Positions 56,550 to 64,000 of a stretch of 64,000 bases of DNA are shown here, in pieces. The translations under genes were made by a program, and so were the position numbers. A model generated the notes under the pieces. It ran no database searches. It was not told the DNA's origin and worked only from the letters and a program-made list of their open reading frames with translations. Source of the stretch: Cladophialophora immunda (Eukaryota > Ascomycota > Eurotiomycetes > Chaetothyriales > Herpotrichiellaceae); assembly GCF_000835495.1 (NCBI RefSeq), contig NW_015622541.1, positions 2,790,001 to 2,854,000 on the forward strand, given 5' to 3'. Positions within the stretch are counted from its first letter, which is position 1. The number at the start of each line of letters is the position of its first letter.

Positions 56550-57320
56550 ATGAGGCGGGGATCCCTCTGTGTCGTGAGAAGATTGCAGGTGCAAAAACAA
56601 CCTCTCTTCTCAGCTAGGCCGGGAAATATCTGTCAAAGATTCAGCACATCAAAGACAAACATGGCACCAGACTCGACATCTCCAAAGCCGCCGAAAATCA
56701 CACACATCCTCGAGACGTGCCTGATGGTCAAGGACGTCGGGGCCGCGACCGAGTTCTACAAGAACGTGTTTGACGTCGAACCATTCATGAACACGGTAAA
56801 GCTTCCTCTCCTCCTGCTTTGCCGCTATGAGGGAATGGTCTTTCTCTGCAAGCCCCCCCTTCTTGCCGGTGCTGTCTTTGCTCACGTCACAACCCTACGG
56901 CTCTAGCCACGCATGTCCGGCTTCGCCCTGTCTCAGACAACACTGCTCCTCTTCCAGCTCGGCGCCACCGCCGCGGACAGTCCCATGCCCGACAACCGTG
57001 GCACGATCCCCGGCCACGGGCCCTCGCAGGACATCCTGGATCTGCTGCTCGCCGCCGCGCCAGATGCCACCGCCGGTCAGTCATCGTCACATCATCCGAC
57101 CTCCAGCCCGGTGGCAAGGCCGGGCCGGCTGAACCAGCACTTCTGCCTCGCCGTGGCCTCGCCGGCCGATGTCCAGGCGTGGGAGAGGTGGTTCGAGGAC
57201 AAGGACGTCGAGATCCTCGGGCGGGTCAATTGGCCCCGGGGTGGGAAGAGCGTGTACTTTGGCGACCTGGACGGCAACGTCGGGGAGATTGCCAGTCGAG
57301 GCATCTGGGAGCATTATTAG
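56550..57320 (+). CDS. Glyoxalase/bleomycin-resistance (VOC) fold protein
   Basis: 219 residues from exons 56550-56795 and 56907-57320 across a 111-bp intron. After the presequence comes THILETCLMVKDVGAATEFYKNVFDV, a VOC first repeat with the His ligand, then PRMSGFALSQTTLLLFQLG. Next is a His in RLNQHFCLAVASPADVQAW and a Glu in YFGDLDGNVGEIASRG, completing a plausible His-His-Glu metal site. VOC enzymes act as lyases, isomerases or dioxygenases; the reaction here is unknown. The first 37 residues are Arg/Ser-rich without acids (RRGSLCVVRRLQV...QRFSTSKT), like a mitochondrial targeting signal. Translation could also start at 56661 to give a 182-residue form without it. Confidence 0.82.
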
Positions 57321-57972
57321 GACAGGCACGGAAGACTGCAGACTGTGACCCTTGGCCTCATCCTTAACGTGGTCCTCGGGGTATTGCACACAGCCATCAG
57401 TCTCGACAAATTGGCTCGGCAGTTAACCATGGGTCTATCAACGTCAAAGTTTGTCCGTTTCCAACTGAGCCGCGTTCGACGCGCCACGCGAACCAGAAGA
57501 GTAGCCGTGAGCGTGACTCCAGTGCTAGAAAACATGCGAAATGCTCCATGCTTGTACTTGTGCCTGTCATTGTCCAGCAGACTAAAAGTCACTCTACCAT
57601 CGAAACGATAGATTAGTCAGTCCGGTCCTAAAGTGTCTGCAGCAATTGATTGGGTATCCATTCAAAACGAAATGGCCTGTGTAGACGGGATGAAACCTTT
57701 GTATATGGCTCGCTGTAATCTACCATGCCCATCTCGATTGCTCTTAAGTATATAAACACCCTCCTCCCCAGGCAAGTCTCTCTCTTATTCAAGAACCCAT
57801 CGATACACCCAGCGGTCTCTCAAACATCAAAGTCAACAACCCATCACATCACATCACACAAGCCACACAACCACATACCACGACCTCCAACACAGCAACT
57901 TGACACCTCAACAACTTCTCTCAAAACACAACACCAAACACAAAGACAAACAATACAACCAACGTCGACAAC
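57321..57972. other. Spacer and C/A-rich leader
   Basis: About 650 bp. From about 57830 to 57972 it is very rich in C and A with almost no G (ACACAACCAC-like), typical of leaders of strongly expressed fungal genes. A plus-strand open stretch from 57725 through here is most likely this leader read by chance. Confidence 0.5.
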
Positions 57973-58224
57973 ATGGGTTGCAGCAGCTCCAAGCAACAAC
58001 GCAGCAGTGAGCCCGCAATTCCTGCCAGAATCACACCTCTTGCTTCCCCCACGCCAACAGTCAGAAGCACTCTATCAACTCGGCCAAATCGGCCAAAGGC
58101 CAGAAAGTGCCCAACACCAAGCTCGCGCTCCCATTACGTCCACTTTGAGCGCCACACCACCATCAGCAGCCAGTATGGCCATCCGTACCCTGAGTACGAC
58201 CCCCACCCCGGTGCATGGTACTAG
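57973..58224 (+). CDS. Small protein with N-myristoylation/palmitoylation signal
   Basis: 83 residues beginning MGCSSSKQQ. Gly2, a small residue at position 6 and Lys7 fit the N-myristoyltransferase consensus, and Cys3 is a typical palmitoylation site, so the protein is probably anchored on the cytosolic face of a membrane. The rest is basic, Pro/Ser/Thr-rich and disordered-looking, with an aromatic end (SQYGHPYPEYDPHPGAWY). The ATG has a good context (ACAACATGG) after a long C/A-rich leader. There is no family I recognise; similar N-termini occur on many small signalling proteins. It is short, so a non-coding alternative remains possible. Confidence 0.55.
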   Translation: MGCSSSKQQRSSEPAIPARITPLASPTPTVRSTLSTRPNRPKARKCPTPSSRSHYVHFERHTTISSQYGHPYPEYDPHPGAWY

Positions 58225-58959
58225 CCACAGGCACTGGAGAGGAGAAGTGAAGGACCCATGGGAGGATTGATCCAGTCTAGGGATCTGAATGGAGTTTGGG
58301 TTCCGGGAGATTGGAAGTGGGAAAACCCAAAGGCTGAGAAAGAAAGTCAGCAGAAAGAGGAGGGGGCTCTGCAATTCGACAGCCACCTTCACGTGGTGCA
58401 GAGCGTAAGTAGCCAGCCGCAATTGTTGGCTGGTGAAACCAAGAGCTGTCTCCCATAGTCTTTTGTAATTTGTATCGATAGCCGGAAAGAAATGAACAGT
58501 GCCAGTACCCACGGTATTCTTCCGTATTTCGTGATTGTCGATTGATCACGTCACAGCCAGCAGTCAATGCCGCCTTTGGATGTTGTTTCCCTAATGTCTG
58601 TAGAAGTCAGACATCCACCAGATTCAAATCTTGTCTTTTGACATCAGAAACATAGAGGCTGAACATGAGCAGGCGAAATTGCCTCAACAGTCGGGTCGGG
58701 GATGTGGACAGATCTGTGAAGTGAGCCTCGCGGTTTGTTGCCGTCTGATGGTCCTTTTTGGGCCTGGAAGGAGGTGTGTCCATTAGAGAGGGCCCAGTGG
58801 ACCTTCAAATGTCTTTGAGACAAGCCTAACTGGTGGCATTTTGGCTGCAGCCTAAAAGACCCCCATACTTCCAGCGGTCTGAAAGTTGAATCTTGTTGAC
58901 CGCCTCGAGGATAGCTGGTGTTAAGCATTGTGAAATGGCGCGTATTCTGGGACTGATCA
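58225..58959. other. Spacer, no gene seen
   Basis: About 735 bp between the small myristoylation-type gene and the convergent OXLD1-like gene. A minus-strand open frame overlapping 58644-59303 is antisense to the OXLD1-like gene's own frame and has no family features. Confidence 0.45.
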
Positions 58960-59793
58960 TCACATAAAATCGTCGTCCTCCACCTGGCCCTTCTCTTTCC
59001 GAGCACGCCTCCGATCTCTGATCCTCTTCTCCGTAGCCATAAACTCTCGAATGCCAATAGGAATCCCCTTGAATAGGATATCCTCCTCATTAGCCTCTGA
59101 CGAGGGTGCTGTCCAGAGGCTTTCACTCCCGCCTCCATCATCGTCCATGCTTCCCGACGCCTCGTGGACTTCGGGTCTCGCCATCTCGACCTTGGGAGCA
59201 CCTCGCCGATGCTTCGGCGCTTTGGCCTGCGCCTCGTGAAGTCTGGCGGCCCACTCTTCCACATCGTCTCGATAATCGTCCCAAACGCAATGCACGCAGC
59301 CACTCATGCAGCAATTGTCCGGCTCGGCAGGTTTGGGAGGGACCGCTACGCCGTTGATTGTGCGCCACGTCGAGTCGGGCGTGCTTGACGTCCGCCGTTC
59401 ATATCCCGACCCACGTATTGCTCCAAATACCTTCCTTGCTCTTTCCATCTTTGACTCGTCGCCTGGTTGCACGAAGGTAGGCAGGTCTGAGTATGTTGTG
59501 GGATGCTTCTGGATTGGAGTCGATAGCAGCTCGGTATAGAAGTCGCCCAGCGGCACGGCTTGCTGCTGTTCGTCAGGTGCTTCCTGGAGCATCCGTGCGG
59601 TAGTGTAAAGGTATCGCACACCCCGTACTGGGCGGTGTTGCACCAGAGTCCCAGAGCTGATCGGGGGAGAAGCCTTGCGCAGGCTAGAGGTGGAGATCCG
59701 GCGCTGCTGGACTTTCAGTTGTTGCTGAAGACAGGACGCACAGGTCCATCTGATCCTGGGAAGCATGTTTAGAGTTGGATTGTGAAGAGCCAT
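58960..59793 (-). CDS. Oxidoreductase-like domain protein, mitochondrial (OXLD1/Ypl107w type)
   Basis: 277 residues in one exon. The centre carries the diagnostic block PPKPAEPDNCCMSGCVHCVWDDY followed by DVEEWAARL, the short Cys-rich 'oxidoreductase-like' domain found in human OXLD1 and yeast Ypl107w. The N-terminus is basic and hydroxylated (LPRIRWTCASCLQQQLKVQQRR), fitting mitochondrial import. The C-terminus has an acidic Ser-rich stretch, a GIPIGIREFMATEKRI segment and a basic tail. The molecular role of the family is not settled. The start is put at the ATG at 59793; the upstream GTG is unlikely to be used. Confidence 0.87.
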   Translation of the reverse strand: MALHNPTLNMLPRIRWTCASCLQQQLKVQQRRISTSSLRKASPPISSGTLVQHRPVRGVRYLYTTARMLQEAPDEQQQAVPLGDFYTELLSTPIQKHPTTYSDLPTFVQPGDESKMERARKVFGAIRGSGYERRTSSTPDSTWRTINGVAVPPKPAEPDNCCMSGCVHCVWDDYRDDVEEWAARLHEAQAKAPKHRRGAPKVEMARPEVHEASGSMDDDGGGSESLWTAPSSEANEEDILFKGIPIGIREFMATEKRIRDRRRARKEKGQVEDDDFM

Positions 59794-60407
59794 AGCTGTG
59801 GACACGGCTAGTAAAGACTAATATCTACAACGGAGCGCCAAAGCAAGACTGCCCGTTGCGATCGATGCGGTTTTTCCCTTGTATTTTTATCGGTGGCAGC
59901 TCTCCCTGCGGGTGATGTCACTGCTGGCGTCCTCGCTTATTCAGCGCTGCAGCCTCGTCTGTAGCGGCCAGCGGCCGGCAGCCCAGCCGACCGCGACAAG
60001 GCTGCGCCTAATCATAAGCCCGCTCGCTCTCCTTTACTCGACGGGGTAACAAAGCCTGGAGATCGCGGGTGGCACCTCGTCCCCAGCCCCTGAACGCCTC
60101 AGACGGGCCCCCTTTGGCTTCCAGACTGCTCTACCGTGTCAAATTTTCGATGGCCTGCGCGGTTTTCATTTTTTCCCTCCTTTTTTCCCGCAACGGCCTA
60201 TAATTACCTTGTGTTTTGCACGGTTCCTGATCCTTTCTAGCCTTTACATTCCTTATAGACTTCCTTCACTTGTGTCCCTCGTTTGGTTCAGCGCTAGACA
60301 CGTCGGTACACCATAAACAAAACACCACGCTTTTTTCGCACCCACGCACGCTTGAATAGAATCAGCAATACAAAATCAAACAAAATCAACCCATAACCAA
60401 ACGAAAA
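59794..60407. promoter_or_regulatory. Divergent promoter region
   Basis: 614 bp between the OXLD1-like gene and the 68-residue membrane peptide gene. It has pyrimidine-rich runs (for example TTTTCCCTCCTTTTTTCC near 60170-60187) and a C/A-rich leader directly before the plus-strand ATG. No coding frame. Confidence 0.5.
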
Positions 60408-60614
60408 ATGTCTCACTTCACCATCGGCACCTTTTTCGCCTCCACGGCCACCGCCCTCGCGCCGTTCCTGATCGTCTACTACATGCCTCAAAAGGTGCAA
60501 AAGACGCAAACCCCTTCGTCGGCGCTGGCCACGCTCCCCAAACCGCGCCCTCTCGCTGCTCTGCGCGACGCGCGCGAGAACGCGAAGACGGCGCCTGAAT
60601 TCAACCTCCTCTAA
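60408..60614 (+). CDS. Small single-pass membrane protein, 68 residues
   Basis: MSHFTIGTFFASTATALAP then FLIVYYM forms one N-terminal membrane segment (about residues 5-25), followed by a basic, Pro/Ala-rich soluble tail ending PEFNLL. The ATG follows an A-rich leader (AACGAAAAATGTC) as in expressed fungal genes. The shape resembles small mitochondrial inner-membrane or ER proteins, but I do not recognise the family. The short length keeps confidence moderate. Confidence 0.55.
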   Translation: MSHFTIGTFFASTATALAPFLIVYYMPQKVQKTQTPSSALATLPKPRPLAALRDARENAKTAPEFNLL

Positions 60615-61374
60615 ATGTGACAACACACAATCTGCTCTACCCTTAGAGGGGGGCGTATCGCGGCTTCGGGTCAGTTTGTGGGGTTATGCGGGATGCGTTG
60701 ACGACGGTTGCACGAAAGGTTCATGACTGGGCGCTTAATACATGATGGGAGGGCTGGGGAAGGGTTGTCGCGGGAGCCAGGTCATATTCGTGTGGGACTT
60801 GAGTATAGACGACGACGGCAGCGCGTGTTTGCGAGGAAACGGGTTTAACGACATGGGGTTTTTGTGAGCAGTTGCTACTCTTCTTTGCGCATTTTTGCGC
60901 TTGTCGCAGTAGCAAAGTCGAGTCGAGGAAAATGATTATTGTGTCTTGTTCTCATCATTCCTCGTCAATGTCTGGTTGCAAGCGAATCTTTCCAGTTTTC
61001 TGCTATGTCTTCCAAATGGGCGATCAGTCTGGTCCGTTTACATTCACGACGAAGACTTGCTCAGGGTGCGAAGCAAAAGTGATCATGCTAGTATTAGGGA
61101 GAGGGGTCTCCTCTGCTATTCACTTGGTCAATTACGCGACTCCAAGATCCAATTACTGCGAAGAATCGGTGACAGATTAAGTCCGCCGTTGTCTCCTGAA
61201 AGCATCAAAGGTACTCAACACACGGCTCAAAGTCCATTTGTTCAACTTGCCAATAATCACCACGACTAACACATCTCTCCTTTCAACACACACCAGATCA
61301 CTTCAGGATAGGTCTGGCGAAGTAATGCCTGCCATCCCTCTTCTCATCAAGTAGCTGTCCCGACGTTCAACTCC
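60615..61374. other. Convergent 3' spacer, no gene seen
   Basis: About 760 bp between two 3' ends. Overlapping plus-strand open stretches (60872-61180 and 60946-61269) show no conserved motif. Confidence 0.45.
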
Positions 61375-63975
61375 TCACCTGAAAATCGACGACACCTTGT
61401 CACTCAGCCTGCCGCTCAACGACCGAGCTGTTCTGCGTGTGCTCTTTATTCTCTCATGCAAGTTCCGAGGGGCCACGGCGGCCTCGAAATAGGACGGCGG
61501 AGGAGCTGAGCTGTTTCCCTCGGGTAGGCTTACATGCCTTTTGCCCGGTAGAGGGTTCGCTTCGTTCCCTGCTCCCATAACTTGCTTCTCGTCAGTCGCA
61601 GCCAAAGCCGAGGATCGCGTCTTGCTTGCGGCCGGCAGTTTATTATAGGCATTTGACGCAGGGCGAGTTCTGATCGGGGTCTGGAAAGACGAGATTCCAA
61701 TCGCGGATATCCCAAACCCTCTTCTTGCGTTGACATGGTATGGTCTCTCACGAATCGAGGCAGCATGCGCAATGACGACGGCATCCCGCAGCTTGCGGAG
61801 GTCCGCACCGTAATGCTTCAGGGAATAAAGTTGCTTCACGAGCTTATCGACGCCCTTGGCATCCAAGAGCTCTTCGTTCCTCCCCTTGTCAAGATTCGAC
61901 TCGAAGAGGTTGACAAGCTCCTTATATTCGCGACGATACTGTTCAAAGGCATCAAGTCGTTGTCTCTTGCCGCCAACCGCAACCTTAGATTTCTCCTCTT
62001 TGATAAGATGGTCCAGGTACTCCAGCGTGGCGTCGTTGTATGGCGTGATGGAGTGGTGCTTAAGCCAGAGGCTGAACTGAACTGCCGCCCGTTGAATCTC
62101 TTTATGTTCGTGTCTGAATTCCGCGATTGTGGCCTCTTTCGCCTTAATTGCAGCCTCAATGACAGTGGTGACCTTGGCATTTTCCTGCAGCAGCATCTCA
62201 ACTTTCGGATCTTTGATGGTTCTCGTTGTCTCTCTGTGTTCGTACAGAATATGCTTGTGCTCAGTCCAGTGATGCCTGCAACCTTTACAGTGCTGCGACC
62301 CTCCGAATGCCGCGCATCTGACTAACTCTGGAGTTCCCACTCTCTCAACGGGAACGTTGGTCAAACAGCAAGGGTTGTGACAGAGACTTTTGTGTACGGT
62401 GTCCTCTCCGTTGGGGCCGGGAGTGTCAACTTTCCTGATGCATCTCGCATTAGTACAGACAGTCTTTGGGCGAGTGACTGGGCTGAAGACCACCGAATTT
62501 TGGTGCACGTCTAGCTTCTTCAGCATTTCGTCCTTGCTCAATCTGCTGTTCCGCAAAAGCTCATTATCTCGTTGGTTCAACTCGATGGTATCATTGATCT
62601 TTTGCGCGATCTCGGCCATGGGCTTGGTTAACTGAAGGATCAGCCGTCGAGCCTCGTTCAGACTGAGGGTATTCTCGACTTGATGGGGCTCTAATTGGCG
62701 GATGTAGTCGAGCAAACGCCGAGATTCTGTAGCTGACTGCTCCCAACTTCGGAAATAGTCATCGAAGCTGCCTAAGTTCACCCCTTGCTTGTGAGCAGCT
62801 AGGTAGCGGAAGCTCTCCGAATCGAAGCAATAGACTGTGTTGTGAAACAGCCCAAGATTGACATCTCGGAACTGCTTTAATACAGCCTCAAGTGGTATAA
62901 AGGTGTCTCCGGGGTGGTAATTCGAACCACGAGTGTTGGTAAAACCAAAAACCATGTTGCGAGCTGCGTTGCGATGCAAGTGGGTTAACAATTCCTTGAT
63001 GCAAAACTCGAACATGACGTTCAATCGGGAGTTGTTTGGCTTGAGGAGGATCAGAATCCCATGCAGCTCCTTGTAGTTGCTCAGCATTGACAGGACGTCG
63101 GCCATGTTGGCTTTGTCCTGGTCCAGACCTCTGGTATCACCGATGCCGGGAGTGTCAATCAAGCGTACCATCACCGAATCAACGAAAATGGGGTACGTGA
63201 TGGCCCTTTGTGTGGCCGACTGGCCATCAGACGCGTCGTGTTCAAACTCGTCCACTGCCCCAATTTTGATCTTTCTCTGAATAAGTCTCTTGAGAGGGTC
63301 GCTCTCGTCAATCGTCTGAGTCGCAAACGAACATGGAATGACATGCTCTATTTGACTAGAGTCCATAGCTTCTTGCAAAGTGCTGTGAGTGAGGTAGTTC
63401 ACGAAGGCATTAATCCATGTGCTTTTGCCGACACCTGTCTCGCCTAGGATCAAGATATTGACCTCTTCAAACGGATCCATGGCATCAAGCAACTGCAAGA
63501 GTTGCCGATCATCATATCGCTCGAAGTTTGGTCCATGCCCTTGGCCATTGCACCTGAAACTCCAGTAACGGTACTTGGTGCGCCCGCAATCGCAATACAA
63601 GTAGTGGTCTCGTCGGCCATAGTCGATGGTAGAGTAGCATTGGGAACAGATCCATTGAAGATGTGCTTGTTGCGCACAGTCTCTTCCCGGACAGGGTAGT
63701 TTGACGGGCTTCCGATCTATCGGTTTCTTGATTCCCCATGTATCGAGATGAGCACCGTCGAAATGCATCAGACATTTATCTCGGAGGAAATCTTGGAGTT
63801 TCTTGAAGTCGTTGGTGATCAGGTTGCCATCGCGATGGTACACGATATTGGACTTCTCGATAGGGCCCCCGCTGCGGTCACAGTCCACAATCCGGACCGA
63901 TTTTCGGGTGTCTCGAGACTGGAGTAAGTCGAAAATCAGCTGCGCATTAGGGCCCCATGTCGCAATATCGTCCAT
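61375..63975 (-). CDS. Large AIG1/septin-like GTPase with cysteine-rich modules
   Basis: 866 residues in one exon. Residues about 94-142 form a Cys-rich, zinc-ribbon-like module (CPGRDC, CSQC, YCDCGR). The GTPase domain follows: Walker A GETGVGKST at 178-186, DTPGIGD at 274-280, and FGFTNTRGSNY in place of the usual T/NKxD guanine-specificity motif. After a helical linker comes a second Cys/His-rich block (CTNARC, CHNPCC, CKGCRHHWTEHKH) like DUF8206 regions attached to AIG1-type GTPases, then a long coiled-coil region and a basic Ser/Arg-rich tail. Relatives include immune-associated GTPases; a role in trafficking or defence is possible but not shown. The start lies 25 bases from the window edge, so an upstream exon cannot be excluded. 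Confidence 0.82.
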   Translation of the reverse strand: MDDIATWGPNAQLIFDLLQSRDTRKSVRIVDCDRSGGPIEKSNIVYHRDGNLITNDFKKLQDFLRDKCLMHFDGAHLDTWGIKKPIDRKPVKLPCPGRDCAQQAHLQWICSQCYSTIDYGRRDHYLYCDCGRTKYRYWSFRCNGQGHGPNFERYDDRQLLQLLDAMDPFEEVNILILGETGVGKSTWINAFVNYLTHSTLQEAMDSSQIEHVIPCSFATQTIDESDPLKRLIQRKIKIGAVDEFEHDASDGQSATQRAITYPIFVDSVMVRLIDTPGIGDTRGLDQDKANMADVLSMLSNYKELHGILILLKPNNSRLNVMFEFCIKELLTHLHRNAARNMVFGFTNTRGSNYHPGDTFIPLEAVLKQFRDVNLGLFHNTVYCFDSESFRYLAAHKQGVNLGSFDDYFRSWEQSATESRRLLDYIRQLEPHQVENTLSLNEARRLILQLTKPMAEIAQKINDTIELNQRDNELLRNSRLSKDEMLKKLDVHQNSVVFSPVTRPKTVCTNARCIRKVDTPGPNGEDTVHKSLCHNPCCLTNVPVERVGTPELVRCAAFGGSQHCKGCRHHWTEHKHILYEHRETTRTIKDPKVEMLLQENAKVTTVIEAAIKAKEATIAEFRHEHKEIQRAAVQFSLWLKHHSITPYNDATLEYLDHLIKEEKSKVAVGGKRQRLDAFEQYRREYKELVNLFESNLDKGRNEELLDAKGVDKLVKQLYSLKHYGADLRKLRDAVVIAHAASIRERPYHVNARRGFGISAIGISSFQTPIRTRPASNAYNKLPAASKTRSSALAATDEKQVMGAGNEANPLPGKRHVSLPEGNSSAPPPSYFEAAVAPRNLHERIKSTRRTARSLSGRLSDKVSSIFR

Positions 63976-64000
63976 AGCGTTGCGGCTAAAGTAAAAAGTG

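Noticed and set aside
57725..58270. 181-codon open frame over the C/A-rich leader
   Set aside because: Low-complexity Thr/Ser/His/Pro translation comes from the G-poor leader; the MGCSSSK frame inside has the better start context.
58644..59303. 219-codon minus-strand frame overlapping the OXLD1-like gene
   Set aside because: It shares the strand but is in a different frame from the diagnostic Cys-rich domain; a shadow.
1..64000. CRISPR arrays, bacterial operons, tRNA or rRNA genes
   Set aside because: Intron-bearing fungal genes throughout; no regularly spaced short repeats, and I found no tRNA or rRNA gene by eye.

Overview
The window looks like chromosomal DNA of a filamentous ascomycete (Pezizomycotina). 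The evidence is short GT-AG introns of about 50-150 bp, Zn2Cys6 transcription factors with fungal-type activator domains, a Dal5-type permease, a fungal copper amine oxidase, DUF7924-like proteins, and a long AT-rich block whose genes are riddled with TAG/TAA stops as expected from repeat-induced point mutation (RIP). I cannot name the species.

Left gene block (1-11140): the 3' part of an MFS transporter; an adenylate-kinase-like protein whose P-loop has lost its lysine; a zinc amidohydrolase of the N-carbamoyl-amino-acid hydrolase type, divergent from a saccharopine-dehydrogenase (LYS9)-like gene; a repeat-filled spacer (7322-9400); and a fungal transcription-factor-like protein without a zinc cluster.

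Centre (11899-37104): a nest of minus-strand Ty3/gypsy-type LTR retrotransposons, all RIP-degraded. Element E1 (416-bp LTRs, perfect 5-bp target duplication CTAAC) is the outermost. Element E2 (419-bp LTRs, target duplication CTTAG/CCTAG) sits inside E1's 3' LTR. Element E3 (278-bp LTRs) sits inside E2's integrase, and a 287-bp solo LTR (W, perfect duplication CATAG) sits inside E2's Gag zinc knuckle. Removing E3 or W with one duplication copy rejoins the interrupted E2 reading frame. E3 carries, between pol and its 3' LTR, a decayed third reading frame of about 900 codons that I cannot assign. Flanking repeats at 7985-8830 are paralogous to the LTRs and to the site E1 inserted into.

Right gene block (38312-63975): a M20 metallopeptidase divergent from a Dal5-type anion/cation symporter, two Zn2Cys6 regulators and a copper amine oxidase form a plausible nitrogen/amine utilisation neighbourhood. 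These are followed by two neighbouring DUF7924-like proteins, a glyoxalase-fold protein, a small N-myristoylation-type protein, an OXLD1/Ypl107w-type mitochondrial protein, a 68-residue membrane peptide, and a large AIG1-like GTPase with cysteine-rich modules.
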